The notes: a model not told the origin generated them from the letters alone. A stretch of DNA of 64,000 nt from Streptococcus mitis (GCF_005144795.1 NZ_SWFJ01000008.1:57580-121579), one strand, 5' to 3'; numbered from the stretch's first letter, positions 36,340 through 45,148 are shown. Numbers and translations: made by a program.

Positions 36340-36457
36340 TTTGATAAGACTCGCTTCGCTCGTACTAGTTTTATCAAATATATAGTACTAGCAAACTGGA
36401 TCACTATAGAAATATTTAACCAACAAGTAAACTGGCTTTTAGACTTTAGGAGGTCTT

Positions 36458-37039
36458 ATGAAATTATTAGAAGAGCGCATCCTCAAGGATGGGCATATCT
36501 TGGGTGACAACATCCTCAAGGTGGATTCCTTTTTAACCCACCAAGTTGACTTTAGCTTGATGCGAGAGATTGGTAAGGTTTTTGCGGAAAAATTTGCTTC
36601 TGCTGGCATTACCAAGGTCGTGACCATTGAAGCGTCAGGTATTGCACCAGCCCTTTTTACAGCTGAAGCCTTAAACGTTCCCATGATTTTCGCCAAAAAA
36701 GCTAAGAACATCACTATGAACGAAGGAATCTTAACTGCCGAAGTTTACTCCTTTACCAAGCAGGTAACCAGCACCGTTTCTATCGCTGGAAAATTCCTCT
36801 CACCAGAGGATAAGGTCTTGATTATCGACGATTTCCTTGCTAACGGCCAAGCTGCTAAAGGCTTGATTCAAATCATCGAACAAGCTGGAGCAACAGTCGA
36901 AGCTATCGGTATTGTGATTGAAAAATCTTTCCAAGATGGCCGTGATTTGCTTGAAAAAGCAGGCTATCCTGTCCTATCACTCGCTCGTTTGGATCGTTTT
37001 GAAAATGGTCAAGTTATTTTTAAGGAGGCAGATCTCTAA
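36458..37039 (+). CDS. xpt: Xanthine phosphoribosyltransferase
   Basis: A 193-residue cytoplasmic enzyme that converts xanthine to XMP with PRPP. The PRPP motif is [16 protein letters not shown] near residue 125; the N-terminal [29 protein letters not shown] region is typical of Xpt (shown here only in part by [10 protein letters not shown]). ATG 36458 follows TAGGAGG. It is controlled by the upstream guanine riboswitch and its stop overlaps the pbuX start by one base (TAATG). Confidence 0.96.
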   Translation: MKLLEERILKDGHILGDNILKVDSFLTHQVDFSLMREIGKVFAEKFASAGITKVVTIEASGIAPALFTAEALNVPMIFAKKAKNITMNEGILTAEVYSFTKQVTSTVSIAGKFLSPEDKVLIIDDFLANGQAAKGLIQIIEQAGATVEAIGIVIEKSFQDGRDLLEKAGYPVLSLARLDRFENGQVIFKEADL

Positions 37040-38304
37040 TGCAAACTCAAGAAAAACATTCGCAAGCAGCCGTTCTTGGCTTGCAGCACTTACTAGCCAT
37101 GTACTCAGGTTCTATCCTTGTACCTATTATCATTGCAACATCTCTGGGATACTCAACTGAACAGTTGACCTACTTAATTTCAACAGATATCTTCATGTGT
37201 GGAGTAGCTACCTTCCTCCAACTTCAACTCAACAAACACTTTGGTATCGGGCTTCCTATCGTTCTTGGAGTTGCCTTCCAATCGGTTGCTCCTCTGATTA
37301 TGATTGGGCAAAGCCACGGTAGTGGTGCTATGTTTGGTGCTTTAATTGCATCAGGTATTTACGTAATTCTTGTCTCAGGAGTCTTCGCAAAAATAGCCGA
37401 TCTCTTTCCTTCTATCGTAACAGGATCTGTCATCACTACAATCGGTTTGACCTTAATTCCTGTAGCTATTGGGAACATGGGAAATAACGTTCCAGAGCCA
37501 ACTGGTCAAAGTCTCTTGCTTGCAGCTATCACTGTTTTGATTATCCTCTTGATTAACATCTTTACCAAAGGATTTATCAAGTCTATCTCTATTTTGATTG
37601 GCCTGGTTGTTGGAACTGCCATTGCTGCTACCATGGGCTTGGTTGACTTCTCGCCTGTTGCGGCAGCACCACTTGTCCATGTCCCAACTCCACTCTACTT
37701 TGGGATGCCAACCTTTGAAATCTCATCTATTGTCATGATGTGTATCATCGCAACGGTATCTATGGTTGAGTCAACTGGTGTTTACCTAGCCTTGTCTGAT
37801 ATCACAAAGGATCCAATCGACAGCACGCGCCTTCGCAACGGATACCGCGCAGAAGGTTTGGCCGTACTTCTCGGAGGAATCTTTAACACCTTCCCTTACA
37901 CAGGATTCTCACAAAACGTTGGTTTGGTTAAACTGTCAGGTATCAAGACTCGTCTGCCAATCTACTACGCAGCTGGTTTCCTGATTCTCCTTGGACTTCT
38001 CCCTAAGTTTGGTGCCCTCGCCCAAATCATTCCAAGTCCTGTCCTCGGTGGTGCCATGCTGGTGATGTTTGGTTTTGTATCTATTCAAGGGATGCAAATC
38101 CTCGCTCGTGTTGACTTTGCTAACAATGAACATAACTTCCTTATCGCAGCAGTTTCAATCTCTGCAGGTGTCGGACTCAACAACAGTAATCTCTTTGTCA
38201 GCATGCCAACAGCCTTCCAAATGTTCTTCTCAAACGGAATCGTCGTAGCCAGCCTACTTGCCATAGTACTAAATGCAGTATTAAATCATAAAAAGAAATC
38301 ATGA
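37039..38304 (+). CDS. pbuX: Xanthine/purine permease (NCS2 family)
   Basis: A 421-residue membrane transporter with about 12-14 hydrophobic segments that takes up xanthine with protons. Family features: QHLLAMYSGSILVPI at the start, PIVLGVAFQSVAPLI, the ESTGVYLALSDIT motif and GGIFNTFPYTGFSQNVGLV. It is coupled to xpt, so uptake and salvage are switched together by guanine. Confidence 0.95.
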   Translation: MQTQEKHSQAAVLGLQHLLAMYSGSILVPIIIATSLGYSTEQLTYLISTDIFMCGVATFLQLQLNKHFGIGLPIVLGVAFQSVAPLIMIGQSHGSGAMFGALIASGIYVILVSGVFAKIADLFPSIVTGSVITTIGLTLIPVAIGNMGNNVPEPTGQSLLLAAITVLIILLINIFTKGFIKSISILIGLVVGTAIAATMGLVDFSPVAAAPLVHVPTPLYFGMPTFEISSIVMMCIIATVSMVESTGVYLALSDITKDPIDSTRLRNGYRAEGLAVLLGGIFNTFPYTGFSQNVGLVKLSGIKTRLPIYYAAGFLILLGLLPKFGALAQIIPSPVLGGAMLVMFGFVSIQGMQILARVDFANNEHNFLIAAVSISAGVGLNNSNLFVSMPTAFQMFFSNGIVVASLLAIVLNAVLNHKKKS

Positions 38305-38317
38305 AAGTCGCATAATT

Positions 38318-38357
38318 AAAAAGCGGTTGTCAACTTTTCGTTGAAGACCGCTTTTTT
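38318..38357. terminator. Terminator between pbuX and the defence locus
   Basis: AAAAGCGGTTGTCAAC pairs with GTTGAAGACCGCTTTTTT. It lies between pbuX and the convergent ATPase gene. Confidence 0.8.
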
Positions 38358-38397
38358 GTAGCCTACTTGTTTTAGTAAGTATACTTTTGATTCTAAC

Positions 38398-40053
38398 TTA
38401 TATAATTTCTTTAGACAGATCGCTATAATATTCACGCTTTAATAATGGGCTTTCTATGTTAACCCGATTAACTTTCGAATCAACATATTTCAAATTATCT
38501 CTAATAATCGAAAAGAACGTTTGACTTTTTAAACTTAGAAATTTTGAATTTATTGCGTCGAACATTTTTTTCAAAACCTTTTCATCAGTTTCATTTTTTA
38601 CGAATGAATCAATAGCAAATGGCAGACTTGTGATAGATTTACTATCAATCAAGTTCATATAAACGAGAAAAATTACCAATAAATCTTTATTTAAATTTGT
38701 TCCACTGCCCTTTAACTTATCAAAATTACGGAATTTTTTATCTGTGATACCTGTTGAACCAATTAGAATTGAAAGTTCATTTTTAAGTGCTTCATAATCT
38801 CCTTCAATTGTTTTCGCTCTCTGATTAAGCTCTTTTTTGAGCATCCTTATTTCTTTTGTAATGTCACCAATCAATTTGTCAAGATTTGATTTTTCCGAAG
38901 TTTCTTGAATCTCTAACTTTTTTAGTTCAGATAAAACATTTTGATTCACATACTCATCAATATCAGATAATTGTTTCAGTTCAGTTAATCGTTCATGATA
39001 TTGATTAAACTGTTCTTGTAGCTGTTTTATAGCTTCTTCTTTTTCTTGAACTATTCTTTTAGATTTCATAATTTGCTGAGAAATACTATCTATTCGACTC
39101 TTGATTGCAAGTTCATTGTCTTCCAGTTCTAAGCGTGTTAGGGATTGTTGTCTAGTTAAGATAGAATGGCAATAAACACATTCATGTCTAATTTCAGAAA
39201 ATCTCTCCTGAATCTTACTTGATAACTTTTTAAGCTCTTCTAAATCTTGATTTAATATATCAAGATTTATCTTTTCTTTAGATAATTCCCCAGTCTTATC
39301 GGTAATTTTTATAGAAAACTTATCTGTTTCGGTAATATAAAAATCTAATTCTTTTTGTAGGTCTTTGAAATCTTTAGGAACTGTCTCAGTAATTTTATTT
39401 TTAGTACGATATGTTTTATATACTGATTGAACCTGATCGATTCTTCCATTTACTAATTCTAATTGCCTTAAATACTCATTTTTTTTACTTTCTTTATCAA
39501 CGATTTGACTATCAGATATGCCTAGATAATAATCAAAAACATTTTTGGGAAAATCATTTGATTTATACCGTCCTAAACTTTCAAATGAATCTTTAAATAA
39601 TTTACCATCCCATGCTTTATCCTGATCAATATACATTGGACTAAAAAGGGCTTCAACAGAAGCTAAACTTGCTTTATCACTGCTTTTGTTGACTAATTCC
39701 AGCCTCATTTTAAGTTTCTCTTGAAACCACAAATAGTATTCTGCAAAGTTTTCAAACAGTTTGACTTCATTATTATCTAAAACAGAAATAACTTTATTAT
39801 GTCTCTTGATCAAAAATTCATTACCATCAATAAAAACTTCTAATTGAAAAATAAAATTGTCCGCATTCCAACCCTTGGGAAATGATTTGAGGTTTGCTCC
39901 TAAGGCATAGTAAATTGATTTAACTAGACTAGATTTCCCTTCACCATTCGTACTACTAACTATTAGGTTTGCTGAATCAGAAAATACAAATTTGTTCGCT
40001 TTTTCGTTCTCGTAATCTGCTATTAAAAGACTTTTTATGGTCATCCTACTCAT
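38398..40053 (-). CDS. Rad50/SMC-like AAA ATPase with CxxC hook (defence-associated)
   Basis: About 551 residues. The Walker A is STNGEGKSS (residues 34-42). Two long coiled-coil arms (about 170-280 and 300-420) flank a Rad50-like zinc-hook motif, CVYC at residues 292-295. The end has a Walker B-like LPFAIDSF. This is the build of LmuB/ABC-3C-type ATPases in antiphage systems. I chose ATG 40053 because GAGGGA lies upstream; it overlaps the nuclease stop by eight bases. The last gene of a four-gene run. It probably forms a DNA-sensing complex with the nuclease; this is inference from family architecture. Confidence 0.75.
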   Translation of the reverse strand: MSRMTIKSLLIADYENEKANKFVFSDSANLIVSSTNGEGKSSLVKSIYYALGANLKSFPKGWNADNFIFQLEVFIDGNEFLIKRHNKVISVLDNNEVKLFENFAEYYLWFQEKLKMRLELVNKSSDKASLASVEALFSPMYIDQDKAWDGKLFKDSFESLGRYKSNDFPKNVFDYYLGISDSQIVDKESKKNEYLRQLELVNGRIDQVQSVYKTYRTKNKITETVPKDFKDLQKELDFYITETDKFSIKITDKTGELSKEKINLDILNQDLEELKKLSSKIQERFSEIRHECVYCHSILTRQQSLTRLELEDNELAIKSRIDSISQQIMKSKRIVQEKEEAIKQLQEQFNQYHERLTELKQLSDIDEYVNQNVLSELKKLEIQETSEKSNLDKLIGDITKEIRMLKKELNQRAKTIEGDYEALKNELSILIGSTGITDKKFRNFDKLKGSGTNLNKDLLVIFLVYMNLIDSKSITSLPFAIDSFVKNETDEKVLKKMFDAINSKFLSLKSQTFFSIIRDNLKYVDSKVNRVNIESPLLKREYYSDLSKEII

Positions 40054-40981
40054 TAGCAATTCCCTCCAAAATATCGCAATACGCCGATATTCCTACAGCA
40101 TATCTACTGTTTTCTGATAATGTTCCCATTTCAGATAACATAAATGTTTTAGGTATTAACGTTGTTACCGATTCATTTTCTAAACTATTTTTATCACTGT
40201 TCAAAAAATTAACGACAGATTTTTTAGCAGTTATATATTCTAATATAATCTTTTTTTCTTCTTTCTTTATTTTCTCATTCTTAATTTCAGTAAAACCAAA
40301 TTTATCAAGTTCTTTATCAAATCGTGCCTTTGCAGTTACTTTTTGTAAGATTAAATTTAGCCCTTCTGATGTAATCTTTTTGAGTTCTTTATCTGCAATC
40401 GTATGCACTTCTTTTTCAGATTTTTGGACAATTTGCTGCAATAATTCGTTAATAATTACATCATCTCTATTATCAATAGAAACCCTTTGATTTGCCATCT
40501 CTCCCTTTAAAAATGTTTTAGCATTGATAATGTTATTATCAAAAGCAGTTTTTACCAAAGCAAAATTATCTACCTTCGGATTATTAACTTCCTTCTTTTG
40601 ATTATCAGATAACAGCCATGAACTAGAAAAAAGTTCTTCTGTATCTATCTGTTCTTGCATTTCTTTTAAATCGCTTTCTTTAAAATTATATACTACAATT
40701 TTATAAATAGAATCGCTTGTCCCTGAAGAAAGATTCTTTTCAAAGATAGAAGGTCGTTCCTTTGTTTCTTGTAATAACTTTTTGAGACTCATGTTTTTCT
40801 GACCTTTGACCTGTATATAAGCATGATAGCTATCATCATAAGTAACTTCAAAATCCTCATCCGTCTCAACATATATTGAAAAATTGGACTTATTATAGTT
40901 TCTAATCGCAACTAAAGATATAACGCAATTTTGATAATTAAAGCCTTTTTGCGCAATTGATCCCCCATTATCTTTTACCAT
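40046..40981 (-). CDS. DUF4297/Cap4-like nuclease
   Basis: A 311-residue protein. Its N-terminus reads GGSIAQKGFNYQNCV, then ETDEDFEVTYDD (residues 39-50) and YIQVKGQK (Gln57-x-Lys59), the E/D...(Q/E)xK layout of PD-(D/E)xK nucleases of the DUF4297 (Cap4, LmuA) group. The C-terminal 200 residues are helical and charged, perhaps for contact with the ATPase. It starts 17 bases after the restriction gene with TTGGAGA as binding site and overlaps the ATPase gene. It could be the effector of a Lamassu/ABC-3C-like system. The nuclease call is by motif only. Confidence 0.6.
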   Translation of the reverse strand: MVKDNGGSIAQKGFNYQNCVISLVAIRNYNKSNFSIYVETDEDFEVTYDDSYHAYIQVKGQKNMSLKKLLQETKERPSIFEKNLSSGTSDSIYKIVVYNFKESDLKEMQEQIDTEELFSSSWLLSDNQKKEVNNPKVDNFALVKTAFDNNIINAKTFLKGEMANQRVSIDNRDDVIINELLQQIVQKSEKEVHTIADKELKKITSEGLNLILQKVTAKARFDKELDKFGFTEIKNEKIKKEEKKIILEYITAKKSVVNFLNSDKNSLENESVTTLIPKTFMLSEMGTLSENSRYAVGISAYCDILEGIANE

Positions 40982-40998
40982 AAAATTTCTCCAACTTA

Positions 40999-42219
40999 CT
41001 AAATATTTAAGTCAATAACTTCCGTACTACCAAACAACAAACTTCTTTGCTTATTTTTTATCCGCCAAGCATTACCATGATTCTTACCAGCATACTTGCC
41101 CGATGGAGTCGTATAGCCACGCCAGTCATATGTAATTGCGCCTGATTTTATCAAAGAAAGAAAAGTCATAAATTGTGGTGAGCGAGTTAACTCCGCTTCA
41201 ATATACTTGAATTGACCTACTTCACCGTCCATTTTAGATTCAACTTTCACCCACAAAGTAGCCGGGTGTTTTTTATGCAATTCTTCCTCTAATGCTTTGA
41301 ATGTCCAAAAAGCAGCTAAGATAGTCTTCTTATTTTCTTGTTTTCGCAATTCAACAATATTAACTCTATCATTAACTTCCAGATAAAAACCCTGATTATT
41401 TTGAGGATTTTCTTCTGAACCTATTGTAATATATAAACTCTTATATCCTAAATGCTTATCTGAATCATAACCATATAAGCGAGCAAATGCTGACACTCTA
41501 CTTCTATCATTCGTTTCAAACTCTGCAACAGGTGTTCCTTCAAAATCTGGGCGTAGGGTAAATAAGGTATCTAACGTTTTGGAGGATTTTGATTTTAGCT
41601 CAATAATTCCTTCAAAATCAGCTTCTTGACTGTTATTGGTTTTAATTCCCAAAAGTGACTCTAGAGTATCCCCGGCATCCTTAGGTGCAATCTTACCTAC
41701 ACCTTTTGAATTTCTATGAAAACCTTGTCTTGCTATGGCTTTAATCTGTGGAATTAACCTATTTAGTGAATCTTCAACTTTATCTTGTCCAAATAGTTCT
41801 ATAATAGTGCTATTTTGAGGAATGCTATGTGTAACATTAAATAATGTAAGTTCTTTTTGATTATTTACGGTTATATAAATCAAGTCGTTTACATGGATTT
41901 GAGATGACTTAATGAACTCTCCCAATCCAGATATCCAAAATCGCTCATCGCCTCTTTTATTGGCTTTATAGAAGCTTATTTTCACTTCATGTTGCTGGTC
42001 TTCCAATACAAGATTAGCCATTAAATAAACTTTGTCAGTCAATTTTTCGAAATCCAATAAATCATTATCTAACAACAACTTCCTTAAAAAACCATTTGCA
42101 TCGATAATACTTTTACTTAACATAGTTTGCGTCAGTCTGATAACAGTATAATCATTAGAATTATACTTATGTATAGCGTTGATAACTTCTAATTCGTCGT
42201 CATATGGAATAAATTGCAT
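40999..42219 (-). CDS. MvaI/BcnI-family type II restriction endonuclease
   Basis: A 406-residue protein. The C-terminal part (from about residue 170) carries KDAGDTLESLLGIK, then DFEGIIELKSKSS, the D...ExK catalytic pattern of the MutH-like MvaI/BcnI family, plus a conserved end with TPSGKYAGKNHGNAWRIK. The N-terminal 150 residues are extra; FWISGLGEFIKSSQIHVNDL suggests a B3/EcoRII-N-like DNA-binding barrel. MvaI and BcnI cut CCWGG and CCSGG; the site here is unknown. Its ATG overlaps the HTH gene stop by one base. Its methylase partner is transcribed divergently. Confidence 0.75.
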   Translation of the reverse strand: MQFIPYDDELEVINAIHKYNSNDYTVIRLTQTMLSKSIIDANGFLRKLLLDNDLLDFEKLTDKVYLMANLVLEDQQHEVKISFYKANKRGDERFWISGLGEFIKSSQIHVNDLIYITVNNQKELTLFNVTHSIPQNSTIIELFGQDKVEDSLNRLIPQIKAIARQGFHRNSKGVGKIAPKDAGDTLESLLGIKTNNSQEADFEGIIELKSKSSKTLDTLFTLRPDFEGTPVAEFETNDRSRVSAFARLYGYDSDKHLGYKSLYITIGSEENPQNNQGFYLEVNDRVNIVELRKQENKKTILAAFWTFKALEEELHKKHPATLWVKVESKMDGEVGQFKYIEAELTRSPQFMTFLSLIKSGAITYDWRGYTTPSGKYAGKNHGNAWRIKNKQRSLLFGSTEVIDLNI

Positions 42220-42680
42220 TAGTTTTCTCCTCTCTTAAATAAATCAGCCAGTGAAACTCCCATTTCATCTGCAAGACTTTCTATTGTTGAAAAATAAATA
42301 TCTGAATATTTACCATTTACAAGATTGCTTATAGTAGACTCTCTAACTCCATCTGAAGTACTCAATGAAAATTGATTCCATCTTCTCAAATATAGCTTGA
42401 TATTTTGTATAAGAATATTTTGATATTCCTCCACAGAATTAGAAAAAAATTCTTTGGAAGCACTTATCTTGTCGGTTCTAATCAAAAGTTCTGGAAAATT
42501 GATTGATAAAGCATTAGCAATCACTACCAAGGTTGAAAGTTTAGGACTATAATTAGTATTTGGAGATAATAATTTGTTAATCGTCTGCCTGCTAAGTCCT
42601 GTCTTTTTCGATAACTCACTTTGCGATAGTTTACTCGAATAAAGTAATCGCTCAATATTTTCTTTGATATGACGCTCCAT
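42219..42680 (-). CDS. Tandem-HTH (XRE-like) regulator of the restriction operon
   Basis: A 153-residue protein with two helix-turn-helix domains: residues 8-60 (SQSELSKKTGLSRQTINKLL) and about 95-148 (STSDGVRESTISNLVNGKYS). Controller proteins of restriction-modification systems are usually single-HTH dimers, so a fused pair could mimic a dimer. It is the first gene of the run that includes the endonuclease, nuclease and ATPase, and is divergent from the methylase. The palindrome at 42795 is a likely binding site. It may delay endonuclease expression after entry into a new host. Confidence 0.82.
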   Translation of the reverse strand: MERHIKENIERLLYSSKLSQSELSKKTGLSRQTINKLLSPNTNYSPKLSTLVVIANALSINFPELLIRTDKISASKEFFSNSVEEYQNILIQNIKLYLRRWNQFSLSTSDGVRESTISNLVNGKYSDIYFSTIESLADEMGVSLADLFKRGEN

Positions 42681-42794
42681 AACAATTCTCCAATTATCAT
42701 TTTCTTTATTTTATAACTTTCAACACAAATAAAATTCACTTTAGTTTACATTTTTACTGGTTTTCTCAAATATTTAACGAATATCTATTATAGG

Positions 42795-42834
42795 GGAGTA
42801 ACTCCTGGACTTTTCAATAATTTTCTGATATACT
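42795..42834 (+). promoter_or_regulatory. Methylase promoter with adjacent palindrome
   Basis: GGAGT-A-ACTCC (42795-42805) is a perfect palindrome directly touching a -35-like TGGACT (42806-42811); the -10 TATACT (42829-42834) is 17 bases further on. A regulator bound here would contact RNA polymerase or block it. The 188-base divergent region has no other palindrome this strong. Confidence 0.55.
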
Positions 42835-42868
42835 ACTAAGGTAGCAAATACAAAATTCGAGGTAAATT

Positions 42869-44416
42869 ATGCCGTATGCAATAGACTTATTCTGTGGCGC
42901 TGGAGGATTTAGCGAAGGAATCCTACAAGCTGGATTCGATATTATCTTCTCCAGCGATAAAAGCCCTATGGTAGAAGAAACATATACAAACCGACATCAA
43001 CAATTAGGCTTAGTTGACGGGGTTGACACTCACTTTGAACTTTCTGATATAAAAGAACTTACTTCTGACAAAATATTTCAATCAATAAACTCATTGAAAT
43101 ATGGAAATATCTTTGAAAGAGGTTCTGTAGATGTTATTTTTGGTGGTCCTCCTTGTCAAGGCTTTAGCCGTCTAGGGAAAAGAGATTCTAAAGACCCTAG
43201 AAACATGCTCTTCCACGAATATTTGCGTATCATTAAAGACGTTATGCCGCGTTATGTCGTTATGGAAAACGTAACAGGTATTTTAGATATGCAGATGCTT
43301 GACTTTCCAAGCGTACTTGATGATAGAATTTACAAAGGACAGAATTTAGTTCAATCCATTCTTAGAAATGAGTTAGACGAGTTAGGATATACTCTACTTG
43401 ATGTTCAGGTTCTAAACGCTGCAAACTTCGGTGTCCCACAACAAAGAAATCGAGTTGTATTTTTAGCATACCGTAACGATGTAACTCCTATCGAATATCC
43501 AGAAAGTGACAACGATATTCCAAGCGTTACTGTTTATGATGCTTTAGGTGATCTTTATGACGGGGAATTTGATTACGAAACAGATTATTCCGTACAAAGC
43601 CGATTAGGAAGAACTCCTAACACTGATGGACAACCTATTATAAATGCTAATCCGTTAAATATGGAATTCTCAAGACATGATGATATTGTCACACAACGAT
43701 TTTCACTATATCAGCAAGGTGAGAACAGAGCCAAAGCTGCTAATAGAATCCAATTGGAAGGATTGGAATTACAAAGAGATTGCCCAAATCTATTCACAGA
43801 AAGTTTATTTCAACTTAATGGTAAAACAAACCAACCTATCATTCTAAAGCAACTAAAAAAGCAAGATTTGCTTCAAGAAAATTTTCAATCTGAAAAATGG
43901 CTACAATTGACAAATCGCCAACTAGGTTTATTGTCTATGAATGATAATAACAACTTAAGAAAACACCATATTTTAAAATCACTTGCTCTTAGATTAAAAA
44001 CATCATTTGAAGATGCTGAACTCTTTTGGAATGAAATCAAAAATCGGTTGAATACAGAAATCACTGAAAATCAATTTTCAAACATGTTGAGAAATGGAGA
44101 ATTAACTCCTGCAGCAATTGAAGCAATCTTTACTAAAAAGAGTATTCGAGTTCGTCTTAACCAAGATACCGTTTCCCCAACCATGGTAACATTACCAGAT
44201 GACTATATCCACCCATTTTTTAACCGTGTGTTGACTGTAAGAGAAATGGCGCGTCTACAATCATTTGACGATAGTTTTATATTTCTAGGAAAACGTACTA
44301 CTGGGGGCGATAAGCGAGCAAAAGAAACACCTCAATTTACTCAGGTAGGTAACGCTGTCCCACCGTTGCTAGCTAAAGCAATTGCTGAACAAGTCATGAT
44401 AGCAATAAATAAATAA
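42869..44416 (+). CDS. DNA (cytosine-5)-methyltransferase
   Basis: A 515-residue m5C methylase with motifs in canonical order: I DLFCGAGGFSEG (residues 6-17), IV GGPPCQGFS with the catalytic Cys, VI MENV, VIII VPQQRNRVVF, IX RVLTVREMARLQSF and X QVGNAVPPLLAKAIA. The stretch between VIII and IX is unusually long (about 240 residues), holding the target-recognition region. It should protect the sites cut by the MvaI/BcnI-like enzyme. ATG 42869 follows CGAGGT. It replaces the DpnM/DpnA or DpnC/DpnD genes expected here in pneumococcus. Confidence 0.95.
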   Translation: MPYAIDLFCGAGGFSEGILQAGFDIIFSSDKSPMVEETYTNRHQQLGLVDGVDTHFELSDIKELTSDKIFQSINSLKYGNIFERGSVDVIFGGPPCQGFSRLGKRDSKDPRNMLFHEYLRIIKDVMPRYVVMENVTGILDMQMLDFPSVLDDRIYKGQNLVQSILRNELDELGYTLLDVQVLNAANFGVPQQRNRVVFLAYRNDVTPIEYPESDNDIPSVTVYDALGDLYDGEFDYETDYSVQSRLGRTPNTDGQPIINANPLNMEFSRHDDIVTQRFSLYQQGENRAKAANRIQLEGLELQRDCPNLFTESLFQLNGKTNQPIILKQLKKQDLLQENFQSEKWLQLTNRQLGLLSMNDNNNLRKHHILKSLALRLKTSFEDAELFWNEIKNRLNTEITENQFSNMLRNGELTPAAIEAIFTKKSIRVRLNQDTVSPTMVTLPDDYIHPFFNRVLTVREMARLQSFDDSFIFLGKRTTGGDKRAKETPQFTQVGNAVPPLLAKAIAEQVMIAINK

Positions 44417-44432
44417 CAATATAGATAGAGAC

Positions 44433-44532
44433 TTGGGGATTCTCCCCAAAATAAAATAGAACCATCAGTCCAAAAGTGTCATTCTGACCTTTACTGATAG
44501 TTCTATTTTTACGATAGTGTGTATACACTATC
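44433..44532. terminator. Stem-loops downstream of the methylase
   Basis: TTGGGGA-TTC-TCCCCAA (44433-44449), then TAGAACCATCAGT (44457-44469) pairing with ACTGATAGTTCTA (44492-44504) before TTTTT, a good terminator. A palindrome GATAGTGT-GTAT-ACACTATC follows at 44513-44532. The GTGGCTGAC...GTCAGACCAC stem near 44601 is extra. Confidence 0.7.
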
Positions 44533-44644
44533 TGAGCTCGCAAAGACCTGAAATCATATTTTTAGGTCAATTCTAAATTTCCCGTGCCAGACACGGTGGC
44601 TGACATTGTCAGACCACCATTTCATCGGAAGAACACAATAAGAA

Positions 44645-44668
44645 AAAGAGGTCCGAGCCTCTTTTTTA
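44645..44668. terminator. Terminator at thioesterase 3' end
   Basis: AAAGAGG-TCCGA-GCCTCTTTTTT, between the methylase and the convergent thioesterase gene. Confidence 0.7.
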
Positions 44669-44674
44669 GTTTAT

Positions 44675-45079
44675 CTATATCCTCACCTGTCTGTCTTCTG
44701 ACCTCTGGCCTGTGACAAACATGGTAAAGGTTGCTTTGCAGACATTTCTGCCTTCTTGATTGGTAATATCGACATCCACCACACAGGTTGTGCGACCTTG
44801 ATGGACGCATTCTCCTTTAATGGTCAACACGTCGTCGAGTTTTCCTGCTTTAAGGTAGTTGATAGAGGATTGGAGTGTCACTCCATCAAGCCCCAAAGAT
44901 ATGACCACCAAACCGCTGATCTGGTCGCAAAGGGTAAAGAGATAGCCACCATGGGCATTGCCATAGTAGTTGAGCGACGAGTCCACTACTTTGGTCGTCA
45001 CCACAACGTGACCATCTCTCATTTGTTCAATTTCGTAATTTTCAAAGGCAGATATAGCATCAAAATGAAAATCTTTCAT
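44675..45079 (-). CDS. PaaI-type hotdog-fold thioesterase
   Basis: A 134-residue acyl-CoA thioesterase-like protein. The hotdog motif NAHGGYLFTLCDQISGL contains the catalytic Asp position of the PaaI group; the last strands read TCVVDVDITNQEGRNVCKATFTMF-like (visible in part as GRTTCVVDVDI). ATG 45079 follows CAGGAGG; the frame extends to 45100 without a better site. Substrate unknown. It is located between the restriction locus and galT as in pneumococcus. Confidence 0.85.
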   Translation of the reverse strand: MKDFHFDAISAFENYEIEQMRDGHVVVTTKVVDSSLNYYGNAHGGYLFTLCDQISGLVVISLGLDGVTLQSSINYLKAGKLDDVLTIKGECVHQGRTTCVVDVDITNQEGRNVCKATFTMFVTGQRSEDRQVRI

Positions 45080-45148
45080 GGTTTCCTCCTGATATTTCAA
45101 ACGACACTATGATACTACTTTTTATAGGACTGTGCAAGGAGAAAGCTC

